DNA of 64,000 nucleotides from Stappia sp. ES.058 (GTDB taxonomy: Bacteria > Pseudomonadota > Alphaproteobacteria > Rhizobiales > Stappiaceae), in assembly GCF_900105595.1 (NCBI RefSeq), contig NZ_LT629784.1, positions 3,410,001 through 3,474,000 on the forward strand, read 5' to 3'. Made by a program: the position numbers and the translations under genes. Under the pieces are notes generated by a model. It was not told where the DNA came from and did no database searches. It worked only from the letters and a program-made list of their open reading frames with translations. This document shows, in pieces, positions 18,459-26,835 of the stretch (the first letter of the stretch is position 1; every line of letters starts with the position of its first letter).

Positions 18459-19232
18459 ATGCGAAAGCCTGTCGTCCTTGTCAGCACCGACATCAAGCCA
18501 CTCGACGGATTCGAGTGGCACGCTGTCATTTCCGCCTATGTGGAAGCCGTTGCCTACGGGTCCGAAGCCATCCCGCTCACGCTCCCCGCCCTTGGTCCGG
18601 CAATCGACCTGGACAGCGTTCTGGACCGCGTGGACGGTGTCCTTCTGACCGGAGCCCGCTCCAATGTGCACCCCTCCCTCTACGGCGGCGAGGCAAATGA
18701 GGCGAACGGCCCCTACGACATGCGCCGGGATTCGACGACGCTGCCTCTGATTCGCCGGGCCATCGAGCGCCGGTTCCCGATCTTCGCGATCTGCCGTGGT
18801 TTGCAGGAAGTCAATGTCGCGCTTGGCGGCTCGCTGATCCCCGAAGTCCACGAGCTCGAGGGTCGGCGCGATCACCGTGCGCCCGACGCGACGGACCAGG
18901 ATGCCCGGTTCGCGCTCGCCCATCATGTCGAGATCTCTCCCGGCGGGCGCCTGTCCAAGGTGCTCGGCGATGCGCGCATCGAGGTCAACTCGCTGCACCG
19001 CCAGGCCGTCGGGCGGCTCGCCGCCGGCCTGAGCGTGGAGGCGACGGCGGAAGACGGCACCGTGGAGGCGGCGTCGGTCGATGCCGTGCCGGGCTTCGCC
19101 TTTGCCACCCAGTGGCATCCCGAGTACTGGGTCGGCAGCGACGCCGCATCCAGGCGGCTGTTCGCAGCCTTCGGCGACGCGTTGCGCGCCCACATGCGCA
19201 TGCGCGACAGTGTCTCCGAGGCGGCCGAATAA
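18459..19232 (+). CDS. Class I glutamine-amidotransferase-like hydrolase (gamma-glutamyl-GABA hydrolase / PuuD family)
   Basis: A 257-residue hydrolase of the peptidase C26 family. The nucleophilic Cys is in FAICRGLQEVNVALGGSL (about residue 110) and the His-Glu pair in TQWHPEYW (about residue 213), completing the catalytic triad. The family cleaves gamma-glutamyl amides; PuuD releases GABA from gamma-glutamyl-GABA in putrescine breakdown, but no other Puu gene is present here. The start at 18459 has CGGAG at the right distance and begins with MRKPVVLVSTDIK, typical for the family; 17 more residues could be read from 18408 but look non-native. It lies 42 bases upstream of nitrile hydratase alpha, so an amide-hydrolysing role linked to that enzyme is possible. 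Confidence 0.85.
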   Translation: MRKPVVLVSTDIKPLDGFEWHAVISAYVEAVAYGSEAIPLTLPALGPAIDLDSVLDRVDGVLLTGARSNVHPSLYGGEANEANGPYDMRRDSTTLPLIRRAIERRFPIFAICRGLQEVNVALGGSLIPEVHELEGRRDHRAPDATDQDARFALAHHVEISPGGRLSKVLGDARIEVNSLHRQAVGRLAAGLSVEATAEDGTVEAASVDAVPGFAFATQWHPEYWVGSDAASRRLFAAFGDALRAHMRMRDSVSEAAE

Positions 19233-19274
19233 GGCCGTCAGACCCGAGAGCTGAACGACACAGGACCCATTTCG

Positions 19275-19928
19275 ATGGCACACGAGCACCCGAACGACCA
19301 CCATCACGGCGATCATGACCACGGCTCCCATCTGGATGAGACCGATGCGCGGGTCCGCGCACTGGAATCGGTTCTCGTCGAGAAGGGCTATGTCGATCCG
19401 GCCGCCCTCGACCTCCTGATCGAGACCTATGAAACGAAGGTCGGGCCGCACAATGGAGCACGGGTCGTGGCCAGGGCCTGGAGCGACCCGGCGTATCGCG
19501 ACTGGCTGCGCAAGGATGCGACCGCCGCCATTCATTCGCTCGGCTTCATCGGCCGCCAGGGCGAACATATGGTCGCGGTCGAGAACACGCCCGAGGAACA
19601 CAACATGGTGGTCTGCACCCTGTGCTCCTGCTACCCGTGGCCGGTGCTCGGGCTGCCACCGGTCTGGTACAAGTCTGCGCCCTACCGGGCCAAGGCCGTG
19701 CGCGATCCGCGCGGCGTGCTGGCGGACTTCGACGTCTCGCTGCCCGAGCGAACCCGCATCAAGGTCTGGGATTCCACCGCCGAGGTTCGCTATCTGGTCA
19801 TTCCGATGCGCCCCGCCGGCACGGACGGCTGGAGCGAGGACGCGCTTGCGCGCCTCGTCACCCGCGACAGCATGATCGGCACCGGTCTCGCCCTGTCGCC
19901 GGATATGGCCGAAGGCGCGATGCAATGA
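19275..19928 (+). CDS. nthA: Nitrile hydratase alpha subunit, cobalt type
   Basis: A 217-residue metal-binding subunit of nitrile hydratase, which hydrates nitriles to amides. The metal site [14 protein letters not shown] (about residues 115-128) has the cysteines that become sulfenic and sulfinic acids. Thr and Tyr in CTLCSCY, instead of Ser and Thr, are the residues associated with cobalt rather than iron enzymes. The N-terminus is unusually histidine-rich ([15 protein letters not shown]), which may help metal loading. [15 protein letters not shown] and the C-terminal [16 protein letters not shown] also match the family. The stop overlaps the beta start by four bases (ATGA). Length is normal. 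Confidence 0.96.
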   Translation: MAHEHPNDHHHGDHDHGSHLDETDARVRALESVLVEKGYVDPAALDLLIETYETKVGPHNGARVVARAWSDPAYRDWLRKDATAAIHSLGFIGRQGEHMVAVENTPEEHNMVVCTLCSCYPWPVLGLPPVWYKSAPYRAKAVRDPRGVLADFDVSLPERTRIKVWDSTAEVRYLVIPMRPAGTDGWSEDALARLVTRDSMIGTGLALSPDMAEGAMQ

Positions 19929-20584
19929 ACGGCGCACAGGACCTCGGCGGGATGATGGGCTTCGGCCCCGTGGTGCCCGAACCGGTGAAGCCTCTGTTCC
20001 ACGCGGCCTGGGAACCGCGCGCCTTCGCCGTGACATTGGCCATGGGCGCCACCGGCGAATGGACGATCGACATGGCGCGCTTTGCCCGCGAGAGCCTGCC
20101 CCCGCCGGTCTATCTGACCTCGAGCTACTATCAGGTCTGGCTCGCCGGACTGGAACGCCTGCTGGCGGAGCGCGATCTCGTCAAGCCAGAGGAAATCGCC
20201 GCGGGAAAGAGCCTCGTCGACAGCCGCCCGGTCAAGCGGGTGCTTGCCGCCGACGCCGTCGCAGACACGCTTGCGCGCGGCGGCCCGAGCGAGCGCGACG
20301 CCACCGCGCCGGCGCGGTTCAAGGTCGGCGACCGGGTGCGCGCAAAGACGATGAACCCCACAGGCCACACCCGCATTCCGCGCTATTGCCGAGGCCACAT
20401 CGGCACCATCGAGACGATCCACGGCGTGCACGTCTTTCCAGATACAAATGCGGCGGGCACCGGCGAGAACCCCGACTGGCTCTACGGCGTCGCCTTCGAG
20501 GGTCGCGAGATCTGGGGAGAGACCTCGACTGCGGACTTGAGCCTGCGTGTCGACCTGTGGGAGGCTTATCTTGACGACGTTTGA
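19925..20584 (+). CDS. nthB: Nitrile hydratase beta subunit
   Basis: A 219-residue partner of the alpha subunit. The start at 19925 overlaps the alpha stop (ATGA) and gives the family N-terminus [16 protein letters not shown]. The N-terminal helical part has [20 protein letters not shown] and [15 protein letters not shown]; the C-terminal SH3-like barrel has [20 protein letters not shown] and [20 protein letters not shown] followed by [12 protein letters not shown]. The two arginines usually contacting the modified cysteines in alpha are among these conserved segments. It overlaps the accessory gene by 14 bases if that gene starts at its TTG. Confidence 0.95.
   Translation: MNGAQDLGGMMGFGPVVPEPVKPLFHAAWEPRAFAVTLAMGATGEWTIDMARFARESLPPPVYLTSSYYQVWLAGLERLLAERDLVKPEEIAAGKSLVDSRPVKRVLAADAVADTLARGGPSERDATAPARFKVGDRVRAKTMNPTGHTRIPRYCRGHIGTIETIHGVHVFPDTNAAGTGENPDWLYGVAFEGREIWGETSTADLSLRVDLWEAYLDDV
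20558..20564 (+). promoter_or_regulatory. Ribosome binding site supporting a TTG start for the nitrile hydratase accessory gene
   Basis: TGGGAGG lies six bases before the TTG at 20571, inside the end of the beta-subunit gene. The only other in-frame candidate, GTG at 20547, has no such site, so TTG is preferred. Confidence 0.55.
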
Positions 20585-20984
20585 AACGATCTCGCCCGGT
20601 GTCGTGCAGGGCCATCCGCGGCAAGACCTTTTCGCCGATCTGCCCCGCGCACGGGACGAACCGGTGTTCCACGCGCCGTGGGAGGCCCGCGCCTTCGCAC
20701 TCGCCGTTTCGCTCCATGCCAAAGGTCTGTTCACCTGGAGCGAATGGGCCGACACACTGGCCGGGACCATCAAGCAGGCCCAGGCCGGCGGCGATCCGGA
20801 TTGCGGCGACAGCTACTATCGCCACTGGCTGACGGCGCTGGAGCGCCTGGTCACCGAGCGCGAGGTGACGACCCGCGCGCGCCTGGACGCCCGGCGCGAG
20901 GCCTGGGAGCGCGCAGCCGTCGCCACGCCGCATGGCGAGCCGATCGAACTGGGGCGCGACGGGCAGCCAGTGCCACCCGCCTGA
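20571..20984 (+). CDS. Nitrile hydratase accessory protein (beta-subunit-like cobalt activator)
   Basis: About 137 residues, starting at a TTG with a good ribosome site inside nthB. The protein resembles the N-terminal half of the beta subunit (VFHAPWEARAFALAVSLHAK, YYRHWLTALERLVTE), which is the hallmark of the p14K/NhlE-type activator. In characterised cobalt nitrile hydratases such a protein carries alpha through subunit swapping to deliver oxidised, cobalt-loaded alpha to beta. Its presence supports a functional cobalt enzyme. The last 30 residues (TPHGEPIELGRDGQPVPP) are a hydrophilic tail. Confidence 0.88.
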   Translation: MTTFETISPGVVQGHPRQDLFADLPRARDEPVFHAPWEARAFALAVSLHAKGLFTWSEWADTLAGTIKQAQAGGDPDCGDSYYRHWLTALERLVTEREVTTRARLDARREAWERAAVATPHGEPIELGRDGQPVPPA

Positions 20985-21110
20985 TCCCGAAGGTGCCGCG
21001 CCCGGAACGCCTGTCGTGCAGCGGCACTGGCCATGCTTGGCCGGCACATGTGCGGCTGCCCGCCACGGCTGGTGAGCGCGGCATGGCATCCCCGTCACAA
21101 GACAGGCTGG

Positions 21111-21164
21111 AAAAGCCCGACAGGACGAATTACAACTGACCACAACCTCGGGTTTTTCTTTTTT
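21111..21164 (+). terminator. Rho-independent terminator of the nitrile hydratase genes
   Basis: AAAAGCCCGA (21111-21120) pairs with TCGGGTTTTT (21148-21157), ten pairs including one G-U, followed by CTTTTTT. It ends three bases before the ATG assigned to the next gene. Confidence 0.5.
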
Positions 21165-21166
21165 CG

Positions 21167-22108
21167 ATGACGAACCGCCCCGCCTGGATGACCCACATGC
21201 CTATCGCCGACCGCCCGATGCTCGGAATGCTCCTGATGACGGGTTTTTGCGTGCTCGCGCCGCTCGGCGATTCCATCGCCAAGATCCTGGGCGACACTGT
21301 CCCGCTGGCGCATCTCCTGTTCGTTCGCTTCGCCATGCAGGCCATGATCCTGGTTCCGCTGGCGGTGGCCAGCCGCATCAATCTGCGGCTGTCGCCACGG
21401 GTGCTGAAGCTGACGGTTCTGCGCACCGTGCTGCATATTCTGGGGATCGGCGCGATGTTCGCCTCGCTGCGCTACCTTCCGCTGGCCGATGCGATCGCCA
21501 TCGCCTTCGTCATGCCGTTCCTGATGCTGCTGCTTGGAAAATTCGTGCTCGACGAGCAAGTCGGCCCCTACAGGCTCGGCGCCTGCGTGGTCGGATTCCT
21601 CGGCACGCTTCTGGTGATTCGCCCGAACTACGCGGAGGTCGGCGCGCCGGCGCTTTTGCCGCTTCTCGTGGCGGTCGCCTTCGCGTTGTTCATGCTGGTC
21701 ACCCGCCATGTCGCCAAGGCGGCGGATCCGATCGCGCTCCAGGGCGTGAGCGGGGTGATCGCGACCGTGCTGATCGGCGCGATCATGCTCCTCGCCCCCG
21801 GGCACGGCGGCGCGGCGTTTCCGCTGGAGATGCCGTCACCACGCGACACCGCGCTTCTGGCCGCGATCGGCGTGCTCGGCACGGTGGCGCATCTGCTGAT
21901 GACCTGGTCGCTGCGTCTCGCACCCTCCGCAACGCTTGCGCCGATGCAGTATCTGGAAATTCCCTTCGCGACGCTGATCGGCTGGATGATCTTCCGCGAC
22001 CTTCCGGATGCCATGGCCTCGGCCGGCATCGCGCTCACTGTCGCCTCCGGGCTCTACGTCATTCACCGTGAACAGGTCACGGCCCGGCGCGCGCCGGAAC
22101 AGGCCTGA
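21167..22108 (+). CDS. DMT-superfamily (EamA) transporter
   Basis: A 313-residue inner-membrane protein with ten hydrophobic segments in two EamA repeats, for example LLFVRFAMQAMILVPLAVA in the first and ALLAAIGVLGTVAHLLMTW in the second. The signature LRTVLHILGIGAMFASLRYL and the end ASGLYVIHREQVTAR are usual for the drug/metabolite exporter group. The substrate is unknown; amino acids or small amides are common in the family. The start is uncertain: the first ATG (21167) has no ribosome site and directly follows a terminator, and Met8 or Met11 would also work. It is convergent with the NicO gene, three bases apart. Confidence 0.85.
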   Translation: MTNRPAWMTHMPIADRPMLGMLLMTGFCVLAPLGDSIAKILGDTVPLAHLLFVRFAMQAMILVPLAVASRINLRLSPRVLKLTVLRTVLHILGIGAMFASLRYLPLADAIAIAFVMPFLMLLLGKFVLDEQVGPYRLGACVVGFLGTLLVIRPNYAEVGAPALLPLLVAVAFALFMLVTRHVAKAADPIALQGVSGVIATVLIGAIMLLAPGHGGAAFPLEMPSPRDTALLAAIGVLGTVAHLLMTWSLRLAPSATLAPMQYLEIPFATLIGWMIFRDLPDAMASAGIALTVASGLYVIHREQVTARRAPEQA

Positions 22109-22111
22109 GCC

Positions 22112-23221
22112 TCAAAGACCGCCCCAGCCGGCCGCAGCGAGAAACAGCGTTGCGCCCAGAAGAAACACCAGCAGCGCGCCCGCGCCCTCTGCGACGCGGT
22201 GCACCAGAACCGCGCTGCCCGCGCCGGTAAGCCTGAGCGCCACGTCCTTGGCGCTGACCGCCAGCGTCGCCAGCACGGAGACCGTCAGTCCTGTGCCGAT
22301 CGCCATGGCGAATGTCGCAGCGACACCGGCAAGCACCAGCCCTTGCGAGATCGCGAAGACCAGAACCACCAGCGCGCCGGTGCAGGGTCTGAGGCCAACG
22401 GCCAGGATCACCGACCAGGCGCGGGCCAGCGACACCGGCTCCATAAGCATTTCTGGCGGCGGCGCATGCACGTGGCCGCAGCTTGAACACGTTTCACCCG
22501 CCCCCGCCCCATGATCATGCGCGTGATGATCATGCGCGTGATGATCATGATGATCGTGGCCATGCGCGTGATGGGAGCGGGCATGATGGGAATGGTCGCA
22601 GCCGGTCGCGGCAACGGCCTGCGCGCCCAGCGCCGCCGGACGACGCGCCGGCAGGAGCGGACGCAGGATCTTTTGCCAGACGAGGTAGGCGCCAAGCAGC
22701 ATCACCGCGAGATAGGACCCCAGCTCGAACCAGCGGGTCGTCTCGGTGATGGCGATGGACGTCATGCGCAGGATCACGGTGGCCACCCCGATCAGCACGA
22801 CCGCGGTCACCGCCTGCGCGAGCGCCGAGGCGAAGGAGAGCGCGATGCCGCGCTTCAGCGTCTCGCCATTGGCCAGCACGTAGGAGGAGATCACGGCCTT
22901 GCCGTGTCCGGGGCCAGCGGCATGGAAAACGCCATAACCGAAGGACAGGCCCATCAGCCACCACACGGCGGTGCCGTCGGCCTTGATCTCCTTGATCGCC
23001 GCGGTGAGTGCTGAATAGAAGGCCGTCTGCTGCGCCGCGACCCAGGCGAAGAACCCCGACAAAGGCCCGCCCGGGTTCAGTGTTTGCTCCGGCAATCCGA
23101 CACCGAAGGGCGACGGCGCCGCCACGGCCCCGGTCGCGGACAGGCCGCAGATCGCCAAGACGAGAAACACGGCGGCGAGCGCGGGAATCCTTGCCGAACG
23201 GGCGGCGGGCTTCTTCAACAC
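22112..23221 (-). CDS. NicO-family nickel/cobalt transporter with histidine-rich loop
   Basis: A 369-residue inner-membrane transporter. It has the NicO motif GVFHAAGPGHGKAVISSYVL near residue 105 and GLRPCTGALVVLVFA near residue 280, plus a signal-like N-terminus. The cytoplasmic or periplasmic loop at residues about 205-245 is a His/Asp run (HDHHDHHAHDHHAHDHG) followed by CSSCGHVH, probable metal ligands. The family includes importers and the RcnA exporter, so direction cannot be told from sequence alone. It is 11 bases downstream of a DUF1007 gene, a common pair. The cobalt-type nitrile hydratase next door makes cobalt a reasonable substrate. Confidence 0.9.
   Translation of the reverse strand: MLKKPAARSARIPALAAVFLVLAICGLSATGAVAAPSPFGVGLPEQTLNPGGPLSGFFAWVAAQQTAFYSALTAAIKEIKADGTAVWWLMGLSFGYGVFHAAGPGHGKAVISSYVLANGETLKRGIALSFASALAQAVTAVVLIGVATVILRMTSIAITETTRWFELGSYLAVMLLGAYLVWQKILRPLLPARRPAALGAQAVAATGCDHSHHARSHHAHGHDHHDHHAHDHHAHDHGAGAGETCSSCGHVHAPPPEMLMEPVSLARAWSVILAVGLRPCTGALVVLVFAISQGLVLAGVAATFAMAIGTGLTVSVLATLAVSAKDVALRLTGAGSAVLVHRVAEGAGALLVFLLGATLFLAAAGWGGL
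22510..22566. repeat. Short tandem repeat encoding the NicO histidine-rich loop
   Basis: ATGATCATGCGCGTG is repeated twice in tandem, followed by degenerate copies. It encodes the His-Ala-His-Asp-His runs of the metal-binding loop on the minus strand. Slippage here would change loop length in frame because the unit is 15 bases. Confidence 0.7.
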
Positions 23222-23232
23222 GTCGCGATCTC

Positions 23233-23883
23233 CTACGAGCAGCCGATGGTCGCGGAATTGGACAGGGTTTCCGTGACCTCCAGCAGGTCGGACGAGAGCT
23301 GACGCTCGCTCGCGGGAATCTCGGCCAGGGTGGTCGCGGTCTGGGCGTCGAGCTCCGGGGGGGGCGTGAAACTCAGCTTGCAGGTGTCCGGGGCGTCGAC
23401 GAGTGCGAAGGGATGCTCCTTCGCCATCTCGAAGGCGACGAAATAGCTCGGATCGAAGACATCGAGTGTCAGCGAGGAGGCGTCGGCGATGATCGGCTCG
23501 CTGAGCGGCAGCGTGTAGAACAGCGTCAGCCGGCCGCCATAGAAGTCGAGCCAGTATTCCTCCGGCTCGGCGAAGGCCACCTCCGCCCCTCCCCGATAGA
23601 GAAAGGTGAAGAAACCGAATTCGGCCAGCGATTCGACATTGATCTGCGCAAGCGGCTGAAGCTCCGCGCGGGTGAGGTCGCCGTCGCCGTCGGCATCCAG
23701 CCCCTGGACCGCAAAAGCGGTAAAGGCCTCGTCGAAGCGCCAGACATGCCGCACGGCATGGACCCGTTTCTGGTCATCAAACACCACTTCGGCCCGCGCC
23801 TCGACGAAAACATGCGGATGCGCCAGCGCCGCCGCAGCCGACAGCAACATCGCCAGCATCGCAATCGCCGCACGTATCCCCAT
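23233..23883 (-). CDS. DUF1007-family periplasmic protein, NicO partner
   Basis: A 216-residue secreted protein with a Sec signal (MGIRAAIAMLAMLLSAAAAL, cut near AAALA-HPH). The mature N-terminus HPHVFVEARAEVVFDD is the DUF1007 hallmark, and an EF-hand-like loop DADGDGDLTRAEL lies near residue 63. The family is usually encoded next to NicO transporters and is presumed to bind or present a metal ion in the periplasm; no biochemical role is established to my knowledge. The start at 23883 is preceded by AGAGGT. Spacing of 11 bases to the transporter indicates an operon. Confidence 0.85.
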   Translation of the reverse strand: MGIRAAIAMLAMLLSAAAALAHPHVFVEARAEVVFDDQKRVHAVRHVWRFDEAFTAFAVQGLDADGDGDLTRAELQPLAQINVESLAEFGFFTFLYRGGAEVAFAEPEEYWLDFYGGRLTLFYTLPLSEPIIADASSLTLDVFDPSYFVAFEMAKEHPFALVDAPDTCKLSFTPPPELDAQTATTLAEIPASERQLSSDLLEVTETLSNSATIGCS

Positions 23884-24202
23884 ACCTGTACCTCTTTTCG
23901 GCCCGTCAGATGATTTGCACGGCCCATATTGGCGCGCATCGCGGCAACAGCAAGGCGTGAACCGCACGACGTTGCACCGCAGCACAAATTCCGGAAAGAT
24001 TTATCCCCGGTTTGACCAATTCATGCGAATTTTTAAACAATTTTGCCAATTTTAGCGTTAGAAAAGAGCGATATTGCTGCAAAATTCACTCATATTTTCC
24101 AAACTATCGACGCGGTTCTTAAGCGCCCGCCATGACCGGGAGTTTTTTCCGCACCTCTCGCCCGAAGCGTTTTCACCGCCGGGCCATATCGTGGAGACAC
24201 CC
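23884..24202. promoter_or_regulatory. AT-rich divergent promoter region, DUF1007/NicO versus dehydrogenase
   Basis: 319 bases without a gene. The middle (about 23985-24115) is markedly AT-rich. A plus-strand promoter candidate is TTGACC (24012-24017) and TAAACA (24034-24039) with a 16-base spacer. Repeated A/T tracts follow (caattttgccaattttag, gcaaaattcactcatatttt), the kind of sequence bound by Lrp/AsnC regulators, which often control this class of dehydrogenase. The binding suggestion is inference. Confidence 0.4.
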
Positions 24203-25279
24203 ATGAACGCCCCGATGACACGTCGCGATCTCACGGCGGACACGCCTGCCGTTTTCGATCATCCCGAATTCGCCGGGCACGAACAGGTCGTGCAGGGCCA
24301 CGATGCGGTCACCGGCCTGAAGACCATCATCGCGGTCCACGACACCCGCCTCGGTCCGGCGCTCGGCGGGTGCCGGATGTGGTCCTACGCCTCCAGCGGC
24401 GAGGCGCTCACCGATGCTTTGCGCCTGTCGCGCGGCATGACCTACAAGAACGCGCTCGCCGGTCTCGACCTTGGCGGCGGCAAATCCGTGATCATCGCCG
24501 ATCCGCGCAGCGAGAAGACGCCGGCGCTCTTGCGCGCCTTCGGGAGGCAGGTGGAGCGGCTTTCGGGCACCTATCTCACCGCCGAGGACGTTGGGATCTC
24601 GGCGGACGACATGGAGATCGTCGCGCAGGAAACCGCCCATGTGCGCGGCACAAGCGCCACCGGCCTCGGCGATCCCTCGCCCTATACCGCGCTTGGCATC
24701 TTCGTCGGCATCAAGGCCGCACTGCGCCACCGGTTCGGCAGCGACGACCTCTCGGGCCGGACCGTCTGCGTCCAGGGTCTCGGGCATGTCGGCTATTTGG
24801 TCGCCGAACTGCTGCACGATGCCGGCGCACGGCTCATCGTCGCCGACATTCACACCCCCTCGGCAGAACGCGCCGTGACGGCCTTCGGCGCGACCGCCGT
24901 TCCAGCCGAGGCCGCACATGCGCAAAAAGCCGACGTCTTCGCCCCCTGCGCGCTTGGCGCGGTGCTGAACGATCCTAGCATCGCGGAGCTCGGCGCACAT
25001 ATCGTGGCGGGTGCGGCCAACAACCAGCTCGCCGAGCCGCGCCACGGCGAGGTTCTGCGCGACCGCGATATCCTCTTTGCGCCCGACTATGCGATCAACG
25101 CCGGCGGCGCGATCTCGATCGCGCTCGCCCGTCCGGGCGGCGACGACAAGGCCGTGCGCGACAAGGTCCTGGGAATCGCACAAACGCTGACCCATATCTT
25201 CCAGCGCGCGGACACGCTCGGCCTGCCCACGCAGACCGTCGCGGACCAGATCGCGGAGGAACGTCTCGCAGGGGCCTGA
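24203..25279 (+). CDS. Leucine-dehydrogenase-like Glu/Leu/Phe/Val dehydrogenase
   Basis: A 358-residue NAD-dependent amino acid dehydrogenase that would interconvert branched-chain or aromatic L-amino acids and 2-oxoacids plus ammonia. The substrate glycine-rich motif is PALGGCRMWSY, the active-site region SRGMTYKNALAGLDLGGGKS carries the catalytic lysine, and the NAD site is VCVQGLGHVGYLVAELL. GAANNQL and DYAINAGGAIS near the end also match the family. The start at 24203 has GTGGAG about six bases upstream and is near-typical in length; the frame is open for 43 more codons, but those residues look non-native. 2-Oxoacids made here would be substrates for the ferredoxin oxidoreductases in the window. 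Confidence 0.92.
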   Translation: MNAPMTRRDLTADTPAVFDHPEFAGHEQVVQGHDAVTGLKTIIAVHDTRLGPALGGCRMWSYASSGEALTDALRLSRGMTYKNALAGLDLGGGKSVIIADPRSEKTPALLRAFGRQVERLSGTYLTAEDVGISADDMEIVAQETAHVRGTSATGLGDPSPYTALGIFVGIKAALRHRFGSDDLSGRTVCVQGLGHVGYLVAELLHDAGARLIVADIHTPSAERAVTAFGATAVPAEAAHAQKADVFAPCALGAVLNDPSIAELGAHIVAGAANNQLAEPRHGEVLRDRDILFAPDYAINAGGAISIALARPGGDDKAVRDKVLGIAQTLTHIFQRADTLGLPTQTVADQIAEERLAGA

Positions 25280-25301
25280 TCCGTCCCCGCGCGGGGATCA
25301 G
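25276..25301. terminator. Bidirectional stem-loop overlapping two convergent stop codons
   Basis: CTGATCC (25276-25282) pairs with GGATCAG (25295-25301), and the loop holds CCCC-GCGC-GGGG. The dehydrogenase stop lies in one arm and the LysR stop in the other. There is no long T tract, so efficiency is uncertain. Confidence 0.45.
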
Positions 25302-26206
25302 CAGATTTCCCCATTTCGACGCTTTTCGGCAAACCAGTCCGACAGGAAATCAACGAAGGCACGGACCTTTCCCGAAAGGTGCCGTCGGTGCGGGTAAACC
25401 ACGTGGATCGCCTGCCCGTCGGGCTGGAAAGCATCCAGCACCTCGACCAGCCGGCCCTCCACGATATCCTGGTGCACGAAGATATGGGGCGTGCGCAGGA
25501 ACCCCAGGCCCTCGCGGGCGGCGACCCGGGCGGCCTGCGCGCTGTTGACCTCGACCCGCCCCTTCACGGCGACGCCGACCTTCGATCCGTCAACCTCGAA
25601 CTGCCAGTTGTTGCGGAAGCGGTAATTGTTGTCGATGATGCAGGGAACGCCGGCGAGATCCTGCGGATGGCGCGGCGCACCAAAGCGCTCGATCGCCTCG
25701 GGAGAGGCGCATACGGTTGCGCGAAACGGGGCGAGCTTGCGCGCGATCAGGCTGGAATCGGTCAGTTCCGTCACCCGGATCGCCGCATCGAAGCCTTCCT
25801 CGACCAGATCGACGAACCGGTCCTCGAGCCGGAGATCCACCGAAATGTCCGGCTCCGCCACCAGAAAGGCCATGATCGCCGGATTGATGAAGTCGTCGCC
25901 CATCGAGCGTGGCGCGGAGACCCTGAGCGTGCCGCGCGCGGCCTGATGCGTGTTTTGCACCGACGCCTTCAGATCGTCGATCCGGGTCAGAATATCGGTC
26001 GCCTCCTTGTAGAAGGCATGACCGACCTCCGTCATCGAGATCTGGCGGGTCGTACGGTTGAGAAGCCGCGCGCCCAGTTCGTCCTCAAGTTCGCCGACGT
26101 ATTTCGAAACCAGCGCCTTGGAGCGGCCCAGCGCCCGGGCGGCCGCGGAAAACCCGCCCTCGTCGACGACCTTCAGGAAACACCGCATCCGGCTCAACGT
26201 GTCCAT
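25298..26206 (-). CDS. LysR-family transcriptional regulator
   Basis: A 302-residue regulator. The N-terminal winged helix-turn-helix reads FLKVVDEGGFSAAARALGRS followed by KALVSKYVGELEDELGARLL, placing it in the common LysR group where Met-Asp-Thr opens the protein. The effector domain includes LRVSAPRSMGDDFINPAIMA and a DLRLEDRFVDLVEEGFDAAI segment typical of the DsdC/AaeR-like subgroup. It is convergent with the dehydrogenase and downstream of the DUF2937 gene (58-base gap). LysR proteins mostly act on divergent genes; none is directly divergent here, so the target is unknown. Confidence 0.92.
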   Translation of the reverse strand: MDTLSRMRCFLKVVDEGGFSAAARALGRSKALVSKYVGELEDELGARLLNRTTRQISMTEVGHAFYKEATDILTRIDDLKASVQNTHQAARGTLRVSAPRSMGDDFINPAIMAFLVAEPDISVDLRLEDRFVDLVEEGFDAAIRVTELTDSSLIARKLAPFRATVCASPEAIERFGAPRHPQDLAGVPCIIDNNYRFRNNWQFEVDGSKVGVAVKGRVEVNSAQAARVAAREGLGFLRTPHIFVHQDIVEGRLVEVLDAFQPDGQAIHVVYPHRRHLSGKVRAFVDFLSDWFAEKRRNGEIC

Positions 26207-26264
26207 TCACATCCCCCGCCCCGGGTCCGCCAATTGCGATGCGGTCCAGGGTCCTTGTTCGCCG

Positions 26265-26780
26265 TCAGGCCTTCTGCGATCCGCGCCGGCGCATCCGCCG
26301 GGCCATGCGCCCGGTGACCCGGCCCGTCAGGCCAAGGCCGAAGACGGCGGCGAGAAAGCCGCCTCCCGCCGCAATCGCCCCTTCCATGGTAACGGGCACC
26401 GCGGGTTCGAAATCACGATAGGTCGCACTGGCAAGCTGCGGATCGAGATCCGTCACGAAGACCCCCAAACGGCCGAACGGCCCCGCCTCCTGCAGGGCCG
26501 CGCGTTGCCGGGTGAGCGCCGCCAGCCTGTCGAGCGATTGCTCCATGCGCCGGCCGCGCAGGACGACCAGCGGATCCTGTGCATTCTCCAGGCGCTGCAG
26601 CGCCTCGGGCACGCTCAGTCCATGGCGTGTCGCATCCTCGCGAAAATCGGTCACCACCTGCGACAACGCATCGATCGCGCCGCCCATGCGCTGCCGGTAC
26701 TGCTGGGCGAACTCGGGAAGCTGTGACGTCGTGGCGCCGCTGACGACGGCAACGCCGAGCACCATGGTGCGGAAAATCAT
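26265..26780 (-). CDS. DUF2937-family membrane protein
   Basis: A 171-residue protein with a hydrophobic N-terminus (MIFRTMVLGVAVVSGATTS), the family motif SQLPEFAQQYRQRMGGAIDAL right after it, a helical middle (residues about 40-120), and a second membrane segment near the C-terminus (GAIAAGGGFLAAVFGLGL) followed by a basic tail. This two-anchor layout is that of DUF2937. The function is unknown. The start at 26780 has GGGAAGGGAG upstream, and an upstream ATG adding 17 residues looks non-native. It lies 55 bases downstream of the WD40 gene, probably in the same transcript. Confidence 0.75.
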   Translation of the reverse strand: MIFRTMVLGVAVVSGATTSQLPEFAQQYRQRMGGAIDALSQVVTDFREDATRHGLSVPEALQRLENAQDPLVVLRGRRMEQSLDRLAALTRQRAALQEAGPFGRLGVFVTDLDPQLASATYRDFEPAVPVTMEGAIAAGGGFLAAVFGLGLTGRVTGRMARRMRRRGSQKA

Positions 26781-26835
26781 TCCCGGACTCCCTTCCCGTA
26801 ACGCCCCGGCCGGCAAGCGGGATCGCCGCAAGACG

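Noticed and set aside
18111..20036. A 641-codon minus-strand frame opposite the nitrile hydratase genes
   Set aside because: Arg/Gly/Pro-rich composition of an antisense shadow; plus-strand subunits are clear.
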